From an uncultured Eubacterium sp. (GTDB lineage: Bacteria; Bacillota; Clostridia; Lachnospirales; Lachnospiraceae), in the NCBI GenBank assembly GCA_910584795.1, contig CAJUBZ010000005.1, positions 62,590 through 87,112 on the forward strand: a stretch of DNA of 24,523 bases, read 5' to 3'. A model generated the notes under the pieces. The model saw nothing but the letters and a program-made list of their open reading frames with translations, had not been told where the DNA came from and made no database searches. Shown here one piece after another: positions 15,442-23,269 of this stretch (position 1 is its first letter; every line of letters begins with the position of its first letter). Made by a program: the position numbers and the translations under genes.

Positions 15442-16458
15442 ATGATTAGATTGCTAGAAAACCATGAAAAAGTGAAAATCAGGTCTTTGTACGAGCATTG
15501 TTTTAGAGAAGATACAAAGGAATATATAGATTATTATTTTGATAATAGAATCAGAGAAAATGAAGTTGTTGTGAATGAGCAGAAAGGAGAAATTGTTTCT
15601 GCCATGCATTTAATTCCTAAAGTAGTGATTGCAGGAAATGTCAAAACAAATATCACATATATATATGCTGTTGGTACATGGAAAGAATATCGGAATCAAG
15701 GATATGTAAAAGAAATCTTTGAGGAAATAATTAAAAGTATGCATCGGAATATGGATATATTTACGTATCTGATTCCATCCAGTGAAGAAAATGCTGAGAT
15801 ATATAGAAAGTTTGGTTTTGAATATGTAATGGATAAACGAGAAATGGAAGATCCAAAACATAGAAAGAAACCAAGTCATTCTGTAATAAGAAGAAAAGCT
15901 GAAAATTCTGATTTAGTAAAGTTATCTATTTTTGCACAGCAGGCAGTAAACAGCATATATTCCATTTCATTATCAAAAGATTTGGAGTATTTCAGAAAAC
16001 TGAAAGAAGTTGTAGAAATCGAAGGCGGAAGTATTGATATTTTCGTGAAGAATAAAGTTATTGTCGGTTATAGAATAATAATTGACGATAAAGTTTTTGA
16101 AGAGGTATTGGATAACAGCGTACAGAATTTAAGCTGGCTTGGCAATGGAAGAACTTCATATGCGATGGCAAGAATTCTCAATATACGAAAAACGTTGAGA
16201 CAGCTTTCTTTTAAAGATTTTAAAGAGAGATATATTAAAATAGCAGACCCGGTTATTGAAGAAAATAACGGATGCTTTAAAATGAAATATCATCACGGAA
16301 GCGTGAAATTAGAAAAATGTAATGAGAAAGAAATTGATAAAGTAGATTTTGATGTTACAATAGGAGAATTGGGAGCACATATATTTGGTTATAAGAGCAT
16401 TCCGGGATTTCCGCCAGTATGCAGGCAGGACAGTTTCTTTATCAATGACTACGTATAA
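15442..16458 (+). CDS. GNAT family N-acetyltransferase
   Basis: A 338-residue protein with an N-terminal GNAT domain. The acetyl-CoA binding motif A is seen at about residues 74-98: YIYAVGTWKEYRNQGY followed by the helix VKEIFEEII, where R-N-Q-G-Y fits the (Q/R)xxGx(G/A) consensus with Y in the last place. The preceding strand ISAMHL-like VSAMHLIPK is typical of Eis-like enzymes, and the length leaves room for the extra sterol-carrier-like C-terminal part seen in that group. The substrate is unknown. It follows the DUF2156 gene by 11 bases, and the two acyltransferase-like genes may work together. The ribosome binding site is weak (AGAGA). Confidence 0.83.
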   Translation: MIRLLENHEKVKIRSLYEHCFREDTKEYIDYYFDNRIRENEVVVNEQKGEIVSAMHLIPKVVIAGNVKTNITYIYAVGTWKEYRNQGYVKEIFEEIIKSMHRNMDIFTYLIPSSEENAEIYRKFGFEYVMDKREMEDPKHRKKPSHSVIRRKAENSDLVKLSIFAQQAVNSIYSISLSKDLEYFRKLKEVVEIEGGSIDIFVKNKVIVGYRIIIDDKVFEEVLDNSVQNLSWLGNGRTSYAMARILNIRKTLRQLSFKDFKERYIKIADPVIEENNGCFKMKYHHGSVKLEKCNEKEIDKVDFDVTIGELGAHIFGYKSIPGFPPVCRQDSFFINDYV

Positions 16459-16517
16459 ATAATTAAAAAGAGAAATAGACATAGACAAGAGAAGCACTTT
16501 ATGAGGATTAGGCTGTT

Positions 16518-17147
16518 ATGAATTTTTTAAAATATTATAAAGAAGCGGTATGCGTCATAAAAGACAGGGATCCCGCAATGAAAAAGAATATAGAAGCAAT
16601 TCTTTATCCTAGTTTTTGGGCAATATACTATTATAGAAAAGCTCATAGGATGTATCTGAAAGGAAAAGTTTTTAAGGCAAGAAAGATTTCCCAAAGAACT
16701 GCGAAAAGAACGGGAATTGAGATACATCCGGCAGCAGAGATTGGAAAAGGATTGTTTATTGACCATGGACATGGAGTAGTAATCGGGGAGACCACAATTA
16801 TTGGTGATAATGTAACGTTATATCAGGGAGTTACTCTTGGTGGTACTGGTAAAGAAAAAGGAAAAAGGCATCCGACAATCAGTGACAATGTGATGATTGG
16901 TGCCGGTGCAAAGGTGTTAGGTTCATTTACGATTGGAGAAAATTCAAAAGTTGCGGCAGGCTCGGTTGTTCTTGAAGAAGTTCCACCAAACAGTACAGTA
17001 GTCGGAGTACCGGGGATTGTTGTGAAGCAGGATGATGTCAGAATACCACATAATGACCTTGACCAGGTACATATTCCACATCCGGTACAGAATGAATTAA
17101 AGAGACTTAGTGATGAGATTGAATTATTGAAAAAGAATATTCAGTAA
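16518..17147 (+). CDS. cysE: Serine O-acetyltransferase
   Basis: A 209-residue serine acetyltransferase of the short Gram-positive type. It makes O-acetylserine from serine and acetyl-CoA, the committed step of cysteine synthesis. RDPA at 17-20 matches the serine-binding segment; the left-handed beta helix of hexapeptide repeats runs from about 67 to 190; D82-H83 in IDHGHG and R117-H118 in GKRHPT match the active-site pairs of the E. coli enzyme. The N-terminal helical domain is much reduced compared with the 273-residue E. coli protein. It sits 44 bases upstream of cysS, a usual pairing linking cysteine supply and charging. No T-box fits the 59-base gap upstream. Confidence 0.95.
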   Translation: MNFLKYYKEAVCVIKDRDPAMKKNIEAILYPSFWAIYYYRKAHRMYLKGKVFKARKISQRTAKRTGIEIHPAAEIGKGLFIDHGHGVVIGETTIIGDNVTLYQGVTLGGTGKEKGKRHPTISDNVMIGAGAKVLGSFTIGENSKVAAGSVVLEEVPPNSTVVGVPGIVVKQDDVRIPHNDLDQVHIPHPVQNELKRLSDEIELLKKNIQ

Positions 17148-17191
17148 GAAAATAAATTTTAAATAAATTGATAGAAGCATAAGGAGATTAT

Positions 17192-18604
17192 ATGAAGATT
17201 TATAATACATTAACAAAAACAAAAGAAGAGTTTCAACCAATTTCTAAAGAACAGGTAGGAATGTATACTTGTGGACCTACCGTTTATCATTATGCACATA
17301 TTGGAAATCTGCGCAGTTATATTATGGAGGATGTTCTTGAGAAGGAACTCCGATATGAAGGATATTCTGTTAAACGAGTTATGAATATAACAGATGTAGG
17401 ACATTTATCCAGTGATGCTGATACGGGTGAGGATAAGATGTTAAAGGGAGCTAAAAGAGAGAATAAAACTGTTATGGAAATTGCAAAGTTTTATACAGAT
17501 GCATTTTTCTCAGATTGTGAAAAATTAAATATAAAAACTCCTGATGTAGTTGAACCTGCAACAAATTGTATTGACGAATTTATAGAAATGATTACAAAAC
17601 TTTTAGAAAAGGATTATGCATACATAGCAGGTGGAAATGTTTATTTTGATACATCAAAGTTAAAAGAGTATTATACTTTATCCAGCCATAATGAAGAAGA
17701 ACTTATGGTAGGTGTGAGAGATGATGTAGATGAAGATGAAAATAAAAAGAACAAAACGGATTTTGTTCTCTGGTTTACAAAATCAAAGTTTGACAATCAG
17801 GAATTGAAATGGGATAGTCCATGGGGTGTAGGCTATCCGGGATGGCATATTGAATGCTCCTGCATTAGTTTAAAACATCTTGGGGAGAATCTTGACCTAC
17901 ATTGTGGTGGTATTGATAATATATTTCCACATCATACGAACGAGATTGCACAAAGCGAAGCATATCTGGGACATAAATGGTGCAATTACTGGTTCCATGT
18001 ACATCACTTAAATGATAAAAGTGGAAAGATGAGTAAGTCAAAGGGAGATTTTCTTACAGTTTCATTGTTAGAAGAAAAAGGATATGACCCAATTGTATAT
18101 AGAATGTTTTGCTTACAGTCTCATTACAGAAAACCATTGGAATTTAGTTACGAAGTATTGGATTCTGTGGCAGCGGGATATAAGAAGTTGAGAAATCGTA
18201 TTGCAAAGCTGGATAAAAGCGGCGACACAGATATGAAACTGGCAGCAGAATATAAGAAGAAATTTATAGAAGTAGTAGGGAATGATATGAACACTGCTTC
18301 TGGTATTACTATGGTATATGATGTGCTGAAGGCAGATACAAATGATGCAACAAAACTTTATATCATAAAAGATTTTGATTATGTATTGTCCTTAAATCTT
18401 TTAGCCGGAGAAATAGTAAGTGACCAGCAGACTTCTGTAGACAGCGAGATGGAAGCATATATTCTGGATATGATTGAAAAAAGAGCGATGGCAAAGAAAG
18501 AAAGAGATTTTGCTACAGCTGACTCTATCAGAGATGAACTGGCAGCAAAAGGAATTGTTCTGAAAGACACCAGAGAAGGAACCACTTACGAAATTTTAGG
18601 GTGA
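17192..18604 (+). CDS. cysS: Cysteinyl-tRNA synthetase
   Basis: A 470-residue class I aminoacyl-tRNA synthetase, usual length. It activates cysteine and charges tRNA-Cys. The HIGH motif is HIGN at 36-39, preceded by zinc ligand C27 in TCGPTVYHYA; the other zinc ligands lie in the HIECSC and HHTNE region; KMSKS is at 279-283. The C-terminal DALR and anticodon-binding helical region contains KERDFATADSIRDEL, a family hallmark. AAGGAG precedes the ATG. The stop is four bases before the mrnC start, indicating translational coupling. Confidence 0.97.
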   Translation: MKIYNTLTKTKEEFQPISKEQVGMYTCGPTVYHYAHIGNLRSYIMEDVLEKELRYEGYSVKRVMNITDVGHLSSDADTGEDKMLKGAKRENKTVMEIAKFYTDAFFSDCEKLNIKTPDVVEPATNCIDEFIEMITKLLEKDYAYIAGGNVYFDTSKLKEYYTLSSHNEEELMVGVRDDVDEDENKKNKTDFVLWFTKSKFDNQELKWDSPWGVGYPGWHIECSCISLKHLGENLDLHCGGIDNIFPHHTNEIAQSEAYLGHKWCNYWFHVHHLNDKSGKMSKSKGDFLTVSLLEEKGYDPIVYRMFCLQSHYRKPLEFSYEVLDSVAAGYKKLRNRIAKLDKSGDTDMKLAAEYKKKFIEVVGNDMNTASGITMVYDVLKADTNDATKLYIIKDFDYVLSLNLLAGEIVSDQQTSVDSEMEAYILDMIEKRAMAKKERDFATADSIRDELAAKGIVLKDTREGTTYEILG

Positions 18605-18608
18605 ATAA

Positions 18609-19043
18609 ATGGAAAAAGATTTGTTTAATATTATAAAAAAAAATATGGATTTGGGAGAGATTAATATTACGGATTATTCTCCATTAACACTGGCATATAT
18701 TGGTGATGGTATTTATGAAATCGTTGTTCGTACAGTAATTGTTGATGAGGCAAACAGACAGGTGAACAAGATACATAAGGCTGCTTCAAATCTGGTTAAG
18801 GCAGAGACACAGGCAAAGATGATTCATCTGATTATGGACGATCTGACGGAAGAAGAGGTAAGAATATATAAGCGTGGGAGAAATGCAAAAGCTGTGACAA
18901 GAGCAAAGAATGCTTCTATGTCAGATTACCGGACAGCAACAGGTTTTGAGGCATTGATGGGATGGCTTTATCTGACGGGACAGTCAGAGAGAATGATGAA
19001 GTTAATTAAGAAAGGTATTATGTATTTTATGTCGGATAAATAA
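18609..19043 (+). CDS. mrnC: Mini-ribonuclease 3 (Mini-III)
   Basis: A 144-residue RNase III catalytic domain without the double-stranded-RNA-binding domain, as in Mini-III. It removes the 5' and 3' double-stranded extensions of 23S rRNA precursors in Firmicutes. The catalytic signature is LAYIGDGIYE at 28-37 (D33, E37), and the second acidic motif is in GFEALMGWLYL near 119-129. It forms a homodimer. The cysS-mrnC-rlmB order is widely conserved in Firmicutes, which supports the assignment. No strong ribosome binding site is seen, consistent with coupling to cysS. Confidence 0.95.
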   Translation: MEKDLFNIIKKNMDLGEINITDYSPLTLAYIGDGIYEIVVRTVIVDEANRQVNKIHKAASNLVKAETQAKMIHLIMDDLTEEEVRIYKRGRNAKAVTRAKNASMSDYRTATGFEALMGWLYLTGQSERMMKLIKKGIMYFMSDK

Positions 19044-19118
19044 TTATGCTGTGTTGGAAACCTATTTGTAAGAACAGTATGAGAAATTATTTTTTTAATA
19101 GAGAGAATGAGGTAAATT

Positions 19119-19859
19119 GTGAGATACGAAGAATTTGTCATAGAGGGAAGAAATGCTGTGATAGAGGCTTTCCGGGCAGGAAAGACAGTAGATAAGTTAT
19201 TTGTTTTAGAACATTGCAAAGAAGGTTCTATGAACACAATATTACGGGAAGCAAAAAAACGTGATACGGTAATTCAATATGTGAAGAAAGAACGCTTGGA
19301 GCAGATGTCAGAGACAGGGAAACATCAAGGTGTAATTGCTTATATTGCAGCCTATGAGTATGCATCTGTGGAAGATATTCTAAAGAAAGCGGAAGAAAAG
19401 GGAGAACCGCCTTTTGTAGTAATTTTAGATGATATTGAGGATCCTCACAATCTTGGGGCGATTATCAGAACGGCAAATCTGGCAGGGGCTCACGGAGTGA
19501 TAATTCCCAAACACAGAGCTGCAGGCTTGACTGCTACAGCTGTGAAAGCATCTGCCGGAGCAATCAATCATACACCGGTAGCAAAAGTTACAAACATTGC
19601 GAAAACAATAGAAGATTTAAAAGATAAAGGGTTATGGTTTGTCTGTGCTGATATGGGTGGAACAACCATGTATGATTTGGACTTAAAAGGTGCAATCGGT
19701 TTGGTAATTGGAAATGAGGGAAAAGGTGTCAGCCGTCTGGTTAAGGAAAAATGTGATTTTGTGGCATCTATTCCGATGTTTGGAGACATTGATTCATTGA
19801 ATGCATCTGTTGCAGCAGGAGTATTGGCATATGAGATTGTCAGACAGAGAATAAATTAA
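19119..19859 (+). CDS. rlmB: 23S rRNA 2'-O-ribose methyltransferase, TrmH/RlmB family
   Basis: A 246-residue SPOUT-class methyltransferase. Residues 1-75 form the L30e-like substrate-binding domain (VIEGRNAVIEAFRAGK); the catalytic domain carries the trefoil-knot motifs DPHNLGAIIRTA (near 108-119), VIGNEGKGVS (near 192-201) and SLNASVAAGVLAYE (near 227-240). By homology it methylates the 2'-OH of a 23S rRNA guanosine (G2251 in E. coli), although some family members act on other sites. The start is GTG with GAGGT upstream, matching the conserved first residues R-Y-E-E. Last gene of the operon; the next feature is a strong terminator. Confidence 0.92.
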   Translation: MRYEEFVIEGRNAVIEAFRAGKTVDKLFVLEHCKEGSMNTILREAKKRDTVIQYVKKERLEQMSETGKHQGVIAYIAAYEYASVEDILKKAEEKGEPPFVVILDDIEDPHNLGAIIRTANLAGAHGVIIPKHRAAGLTATAVKASAGAINHTPVAKVTNIAKTIEDLKDKGLWFVCADMGGTTMYDLDLKGAIGLVIGNEGKGVSRLVKEKCDFVASIPMFGDIDSLNASVAAGVLAYEIVRQRIN

Positions 19860-19881
19860 TTAAATGAGATGAGTGAGAAAA

Positions 19882-19941
19882 GATGTTCCAATTGATATGG
19901 GTTCAGGATTCTGGGTACATATCAATTGGAGCATCTTTTTT
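19882..19941 (+). terminator. Intrinsic terminator of the ispF-rlmB operon
   Basis: GATGTTCCAATTGATATG (19882-19899) pairs with CATATCAATTGGAGCATC (19918-19935) over 18 positions with one mismatch or wobble. An 18-base loop separates the arms and TTTTTT follows. Confidence 0.9.
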
Positions 19942-19955
19942 ATCATGAAAAGTAA

Positions 19956-19984
19956 TTGACGGAATTTCACAGAATGGATATAAT
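19956..19984 (+). promoter_or_regulatory. Promoter of the UvrD/PcrA helicase gene
   Basis: TTGACG at 19956-19961 and TATAAT at 19979-19984 with exact 17-base spacing. The TTG of this -35 box is also an in-frame TTG upstream of the helicase, but translation cannot start there if this is the promoter. The start site would be near 19991, inside the LexA-type box. Confidence 0.8.
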
Positions 19985-19985
19985 A

Positions 19986-19999
19986 AGAACAAATGTTCG
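19986..19999. promoter_or_regulatory. LexA (SOS/DinR-type) box
   Basis: AGAACAAATGTTCG contains GAAC-AAAT-GTTC and fits the Gram-positive consensus CGAACRNRYGTTCG at all but the first base. It begins one base after the -10 box and covers the expected transcription start, the classical repressing position. This predicts DNA-damage induction of the helicase gene. Confidence 0.75.
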
Positions 20000-20009
20000 A
20001 GGTGGTTTT

Positions 20010-22160
20010 ATGGATATTTTTGAGAATTTGAATGAGGAACAATTAGAAGCAGTAACAACTACAGAGAGTTTTGTGCGTGTAATTGCCGGAGCAGGTTCAG
20101 GAAAAACAAGGGCGTTATCACACAGATTTGCATATCTTGTGAATGAACTTGGAATTTTACCGGGAAATATTTTGTGTGTCACATTTACAAACAAGTCTGC
20201 TAATGAGATGCGCCAGCGTATTCATAACTTAACAGGTGATAGTGACACAGGATATATCAACACATTTCATGGTTTTTGTGTATCGGTATTACAGGAGGAT
20301 ATTTCTGTTCTTTCTTATCCAAAAAGCTTTCTTGTTTTAGATAATAGCGATATTGATGCGATGTTGAAGTTAATCTATGAAGAGAGAGGTCTTACTCTGC
20401 GTGATATGACTTTCAGTAAAGCAAGGGACATGATAGAGATAAAAAAGTTGTGGAAAGAGCCGGAATATTATTATGATATGCTTAATATGTCTTTGAAAGA
20501 GCTTCACGAAAAATATGAACATGCAAAAAACGCAGAAGATATTATCTTTTGGGGATATCTGTATCAGGAGAAGAAGTGCTTTGGTTTAGATTATAATGAC
20601 TTGATTAAGTTTTCATTATACATTTTTAAAGAGTATGAGGATATTAAATTAAAATGGCAGAAACGTCTAGAATATATTATGATTGATGAATTTCAGGATA
20701 TTGATGCATTACAGTATGAACTCATGTGTGTGTTGTGTGATTATCATAAGAATCTGTTCGTTGTGGGAGATACTGACCAGACGATTTATACATGGAGAGG
20801 AGCAAATGTAAATTATCTTCTTGATTTTCATAAGAATTTCCCAGATACCAAAACGATTATGATGATGAAAAACTATCGTTCTACACCGGAGATATTATCT
20901 GTGGCAAATTCGTTGATTTCCAGTAATGTACATCGTATTAAGAAAGAGCTTATTCCAATGTTGAAATCTCAAAATAAGGTAGTCTGTTATCATGGTAAAA
21001 ATGCTAAAAAAGAGGCTGAATGGATAGCAGAGCAGATACAGCAATTACATTCAGAGGGAATTTCTTATTGTAATATGACTGTATTATACAGAGCACATTA
21101 TGTAACAAGAGTGGTAGAAGAAGCTTTTATGAAAGAAAAGGTTCCATATAATATTTATAGTGGAATACAGTTTTTTGGAAGAATGGAAATAAAAGATATA
21201 TTGTCTTATCTGAGAATGATAGCGTATCAGGATGACTTATCTTTTTTACGGATTGTTAATGTTCCTAAAAGAAATATAGGCAAAAAGAGGATTGAGTTTT
21301 TGACGGAGTATGCAGACAGGCATCAATGCACATTATTTAATGCGTTAAAAATAAATATTGAAAATGAGATTTTTTATGGAACTAAGGCAAAAAGTTTTAT
21401 CAGTCTGATTGATAATTTTATTAGAGAGTATCAGGAAAGGCCGGTTTCAGAGTTGTTATCTTCTGTAATGGATAGCAGCGGATATGAAAGAATGTTACGA
21501 ACAGAAGGAAGTCAGGAAAGACTGGACAATCTGGCTGAGTTGAAACAGTCTGTGTATGAGTATGAAACTACTTGTGGTGAAGAATGTACATTGGAACATT
21601 ATTTAGACCACATCGCATTATTTTCAAATATGGATGTGGCAGATGCGGGTGATAAAGTAAAATTAATGACAGTTCATGCAGCAAAGGGATTGGAGTTTCC
21701 TTATGTATTTTTATGTGGAATGAATGAGGGGGTATTTCCATCTAGAAAAATAAAGACTATGGATGGAATGGAAGAAGAAAGAAGGCTAGCTTTTGTTGCA
21801 GTTACCAGAGCAGAAAGGCAATTGTACATAACAGAAGCAGAGGGATATAATTTTGACAGAACACCGAGATATCCTTCCAGATTTATTCTGGATATTAAAG
21901 AAGATTTATTGAATTATGTAGAGAAACCGAATGAAGGATTGGTAAAAGAGGCTAAAGATTATATTCATTTAAGGAGAAGATTTTTGACAAGTCAGGAAAT
22001 TGAAAAAATAAAAGAGGGAGACATCGTAGAACATAAGGTTTTTGGAAGGGGAACGGTTTTAACAAGAGATGAAGAGAATAGTGCATATTTAATACAGTTT
22101 GAAAGAATGGATACACCGAGGACAATATCTTTTCGAGTTATGTTAAAATTAGTAAAGTAA
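20010..22160 (+). CDS. UvrD/PcrA-family ATP-dependent DNA helicase
   Basis: A 716-residue superfamily 1A 3'-5' helicase. Motifs in order: Q motif region LNEEQLEAV; Walker A GAGSGKT at 27-33; Ia LCVTFTNKSANEMRQR; Walker B IDEFQD at 225-230; III VGDTDQTIYTWRGA; IV NYRST; V TVHAAKGLEFPYVF; VI VAVTRAERQLYI. The C-terminus (GDIVEHKVFGRGTV onward) is the Tudor-like domain by which PcrA contacts RNA polymerase, favouring PcrA over Rep. Roles are nucleotide excision and mismatch repair and clearing replication-transcription conflicts. ATG 20010 is chosen because GAGGTGG precedes it; the longer frame would begin in the promoter. It has its own promoter and a LexA-type box. A typical clostridial genome carries several paralogues, so the exact name is left open. 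Confidence 0.93.
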   Translation: MDIFENLNEEQLEAVTTTESFVRVIAGAGSGKTRALSHRFAYLVNELGILPGNILCVTFTNKSANEMRQRIHNLTGDSDTGYINTFHGFCVSVLQEDISVLSYPKSFLVLDNSDIDAMLKLIYEERGLTLRDMTFSKARDMIEIKKLWKEPEYYYDMLNMSLKELHEKYEHAKNAEDIIFWGYLYQEKKCFGLDYNDLIKFSLYIFKEYEDIKLKWQKRLEYIMIDEFQDIDALQYELMCVLCDYHKNLFVVGDTDQTIYTWRGANVNYLLDFHKNFPDTKTIMMMKNYRSTPEILSVANSLISSNVHRIKKELIPMLKSQNKVVCYHGKNAKKEAEWIAEQIQQLHSEGISYCNMTVLYRAHYVTRVVEEAFMKEKVPYNIYSGIQFFGRMEIKDILSYLRMIAYQDDLSFLRIVNVPKRNIGKKRIEFLTEYADRHQCTLFNALKINIENEIFYGTKAKSFISLIDNFIREYQERPVSELLSSVMDSSGYERMLRTEGSQERLDNLAELKQSVYEYETTCGEECTLEHYLDHIALFSNMDVADAGDKVKLMTVHAAKGLEFPYVFLCGMNEGVFPSRKIKTMDGMEEERRLAFVAVTRAERQLYITEAEGYNFDRTPRYPSRFILDIKEDLLNYVEKPNEGLVKEAKDYIHLRRRFLTSQEIEKIKEGDIVEHKVFGRGTVLTRDEENSAYLIQFERMDTPRTISFRVMLKLVK

Positions 22161-22198
22161 AGAAATAGGTTTAAATACATTTTTTGTCTGTTGAAATC

Positions 22199-22227
22199 TT
22201 GCCAAAAAGTACTTGTTATGGTATGAT
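22199..22227 (+). promoter_or_regulatory. Promoter of tRNA-Thr
   Basis: TTGCCA at 22199-22204 and TATGAT at 22222-22227, 17-base spacing, with TGG in front of the -10 (extended -10). The start near 22234 lies 12 bases before the tRNA. Confidence 0.7.
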
Positions 22228-22245
22228 TTTAAAGTCGTTTGACAG

Positions 22246-22318
22246 GCTGCTATGGCTCAGGAGGTAGAGCGTCGCCTTGGTAAGGCGGAGGCCACGGGTT
22301 CAAATCCCGTTAGCAGCT
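22246..22318 (+). tRNA. tRNA-Thr (anticodon GGT)
   Basis: A 73-base cloverleaf. Acceptor GCTGCTA pairs perfectly with TAGCAGC; D stem GCTC/GAGC; anticodon arm TCGCC-TTGGTAA-GGCGG with anticodon GGT reading ACC and ACU; T arm ACGGG-TTCAAAT-CCCGT; discriminator T. CCA is not encoded. It stands alone with its own promoter. Confidence 0.96.
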
Positions 22319-22341
22319 TGCGCGTAGCAATAAAGCCACGC

Positions 22342-22405
22342 ATAAACAAAAAAGAAAAGAACTCTTTGAGCTGGTTCAAAAAGAGGTCTTTTCTTTTTTG
22401 TTTAT
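22342..22405. terminator. Long hairpin downstream of tRNA-Thr (probable terminator)
   Basis: The 26-base arms 22342-22367 and 22380-22405 are complementary except for one position; the loop is 12 bases. The right arm is T-rich (TTTTCTTTTTTG), so the hairpin can end tRNA-Thr transcription and also works on the other strand. It is nested inside a second pair, AAGCCACGC just upstream and GCGTGGCTT at the end of the first tandem repeat. Confidence 0.65.
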
Positions 22406-22633
22406 ATGCTGCGAATGCCGCGACCGAGACGGAGCGAAGTGAAGTCGAGGTGGCGTGGCTTTAATGTGTAAGAGTCTGAACAAAAGTATATGCGGCGAAT
22501 GCCGCGACCGAGACGGAGCGAAGTGAAGTCGAGGTGGCGTGGCTTTAATGTGTAAGAGTCTGAACAAAAGTATATGCGGCGAATGCCGCGACCGAGACGA
22601 AGCGAAGTGAAGTCGAGGTGGCGTGGCTTCAAT
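22403..22633. repeat. Three tandem copies of an 84-bp structured repeat
   Basis: Units start at 22403, 22487 and 22571; the third is cut at about 63 bases. Copies 1 and 2 differ at very few sites; copy 3 has a G to A change in the loop and an altered end. Each unit can fold as GCGGC-GAAT-GCCGC, or as a longer stem (GCCGCG with CGTGGC, ACC with GGT, GAC with GTC) with a tandem GA/GA internal loop and the apical loop GGAGCGAAGTGAA (22431-22443, 22515-22527, 22599-22611). The period is a multiple of three, which creates open frames on both strands that I treat as artefacts. The stretch between tRNA-Thr and ilvN holds nothing else apart from the hairpin and the ilvN promoter. Confidence 0.9.
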
Positions 22634-22663
22634 CGTAAAGACAGAAAAAGTAGCCTATATTTA

Positions 22664-22691
22664 TTGACAAAAATCCCATATGTGGTAAGAT
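22664..22691 (+). promoter_or_regulatory. Promoter of ilvN-ilvC
   Basis: TTGACA at 22664-22669 and TAAGAT at 22686-22691 with 16-base spacing and TGG before the -10. The start near 22698 leaves a leader of only about 28 bases, so there is no room for a T-box or peptide attenuator downstream of it. Confidence 0.7.
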
Positions 22692-22725
22692 AAAATACTA
22701 GAGATTGAGAAAAGAGGAAATACAT

Positions 22726-23208
22726 ATGAATAAGAAAGTTTTATCAGTATTAGTTGACAATACATCAGGTGTATTAAATAGGATTGCTGGATTATTCAGC
22801 AGAAGAGGATATAACATTGACAGTTTAACTGTGGGTGAAACAGAGAATCCATTATATTCAAGAATGACTATCGTTGTAACAGGCGATGATGCTATATTAG
22901 AACAGATAATTAAACAGATTACTAAGTTAGAAGATGTGAAGAGGGTTGATGTTCTTGAAGCTTCTAATTCAGTAACCAGAGAACTCATTTTAGTAAAAAT
23001 CCAGGTAGATGCTGCTCAGAGGCAGCAGGTAATGGCAATGACAGAAATATTCCGTGCTAATATCGTTGACGTTGCAAAAGACAGCGTAATGATTGAAATC
23101 ACAGGAAGCCAGTCAAAGTTATCAGCATTCTTAAGTCTGTTAGAGGATTATAAGATATTAGAACTTGTAAGAACAGGTATTACAGGACTTGCACGAGGTG
23201 AAAAATAA
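22726..23208 (+). CDS. ilvN: Acetolactate synthase, small (regulatory) subunit
   Basis: A 160-residue regulatory subunit of acetolactate synthase. The N-terminal ACT domain (about 1-75) shows the family signature LSVLVDNTSGVLNRIAGLFS and RRGYNIDSLTVGETE, where valine binds for feedback inhibition; the C-terminal domain contains RELILVKI and the end GLARGEK. The start at ATG 22726 is chosen because AGAGGAAA lies just upstream; an in-frame ATG at 22705 would add seven residues without a ribosome binding site. It is followed 61 bases later by ilvC. The catalytic subunit gene ilvB is not in the window. The symbol ilvH is equally used for this protein. Confidence 0.94.
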   Translation: MNKKVLSVLVDNTSGVLNRIAGLFSRRGYNIDSLTVGETENPLYSRMTIVVTGDDAILEQIIKQITKLEDVKRVDVLEASNSVTRELILVKIQVDAAQRQQVMAMTEIFRANIVDVAKDSVMIEITGSQSKLSAFLSLLEDYKILELVRTGITGLARGEK

Positions 23209-23269
23209 AAAGATTATTATATGGCACAGCCATATGAATATAAATTAAATTACAAATGGAGGCAACGAA

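Noticed and set aside
16459..17191. T-box riboswitch for cysE/cysS
   Set aside because: The gaps before cysE (59 bases) and cysS (44 bases) are too short and hold no T-box sequence or terminator/antiterminator pair.
19883..19948. Short peptide frame starting at ATG 19883 after rlmB
   Set aside because: It lies wholly within the terminator hairpin; its sequence is explained by the inverted repeat.
22402..22725. Open frame on the - strand with a repeating 28-residue pattern
   Set aside because: It is the by-product of 84-bp (28-codon) non-coding repeats; it has no ribosome binding site, its residues follow palindromic DNA, and similar frames occur on the + strand (22252-22464, which also covers the tRNA).
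23218..23236. ATATGGC-ACA-GCCATAT hairpin between ilvN and ilvC as a terminator
   Set aside because: It is a short stem with no following T-run; at most it affects mRNA processing between the two genes.
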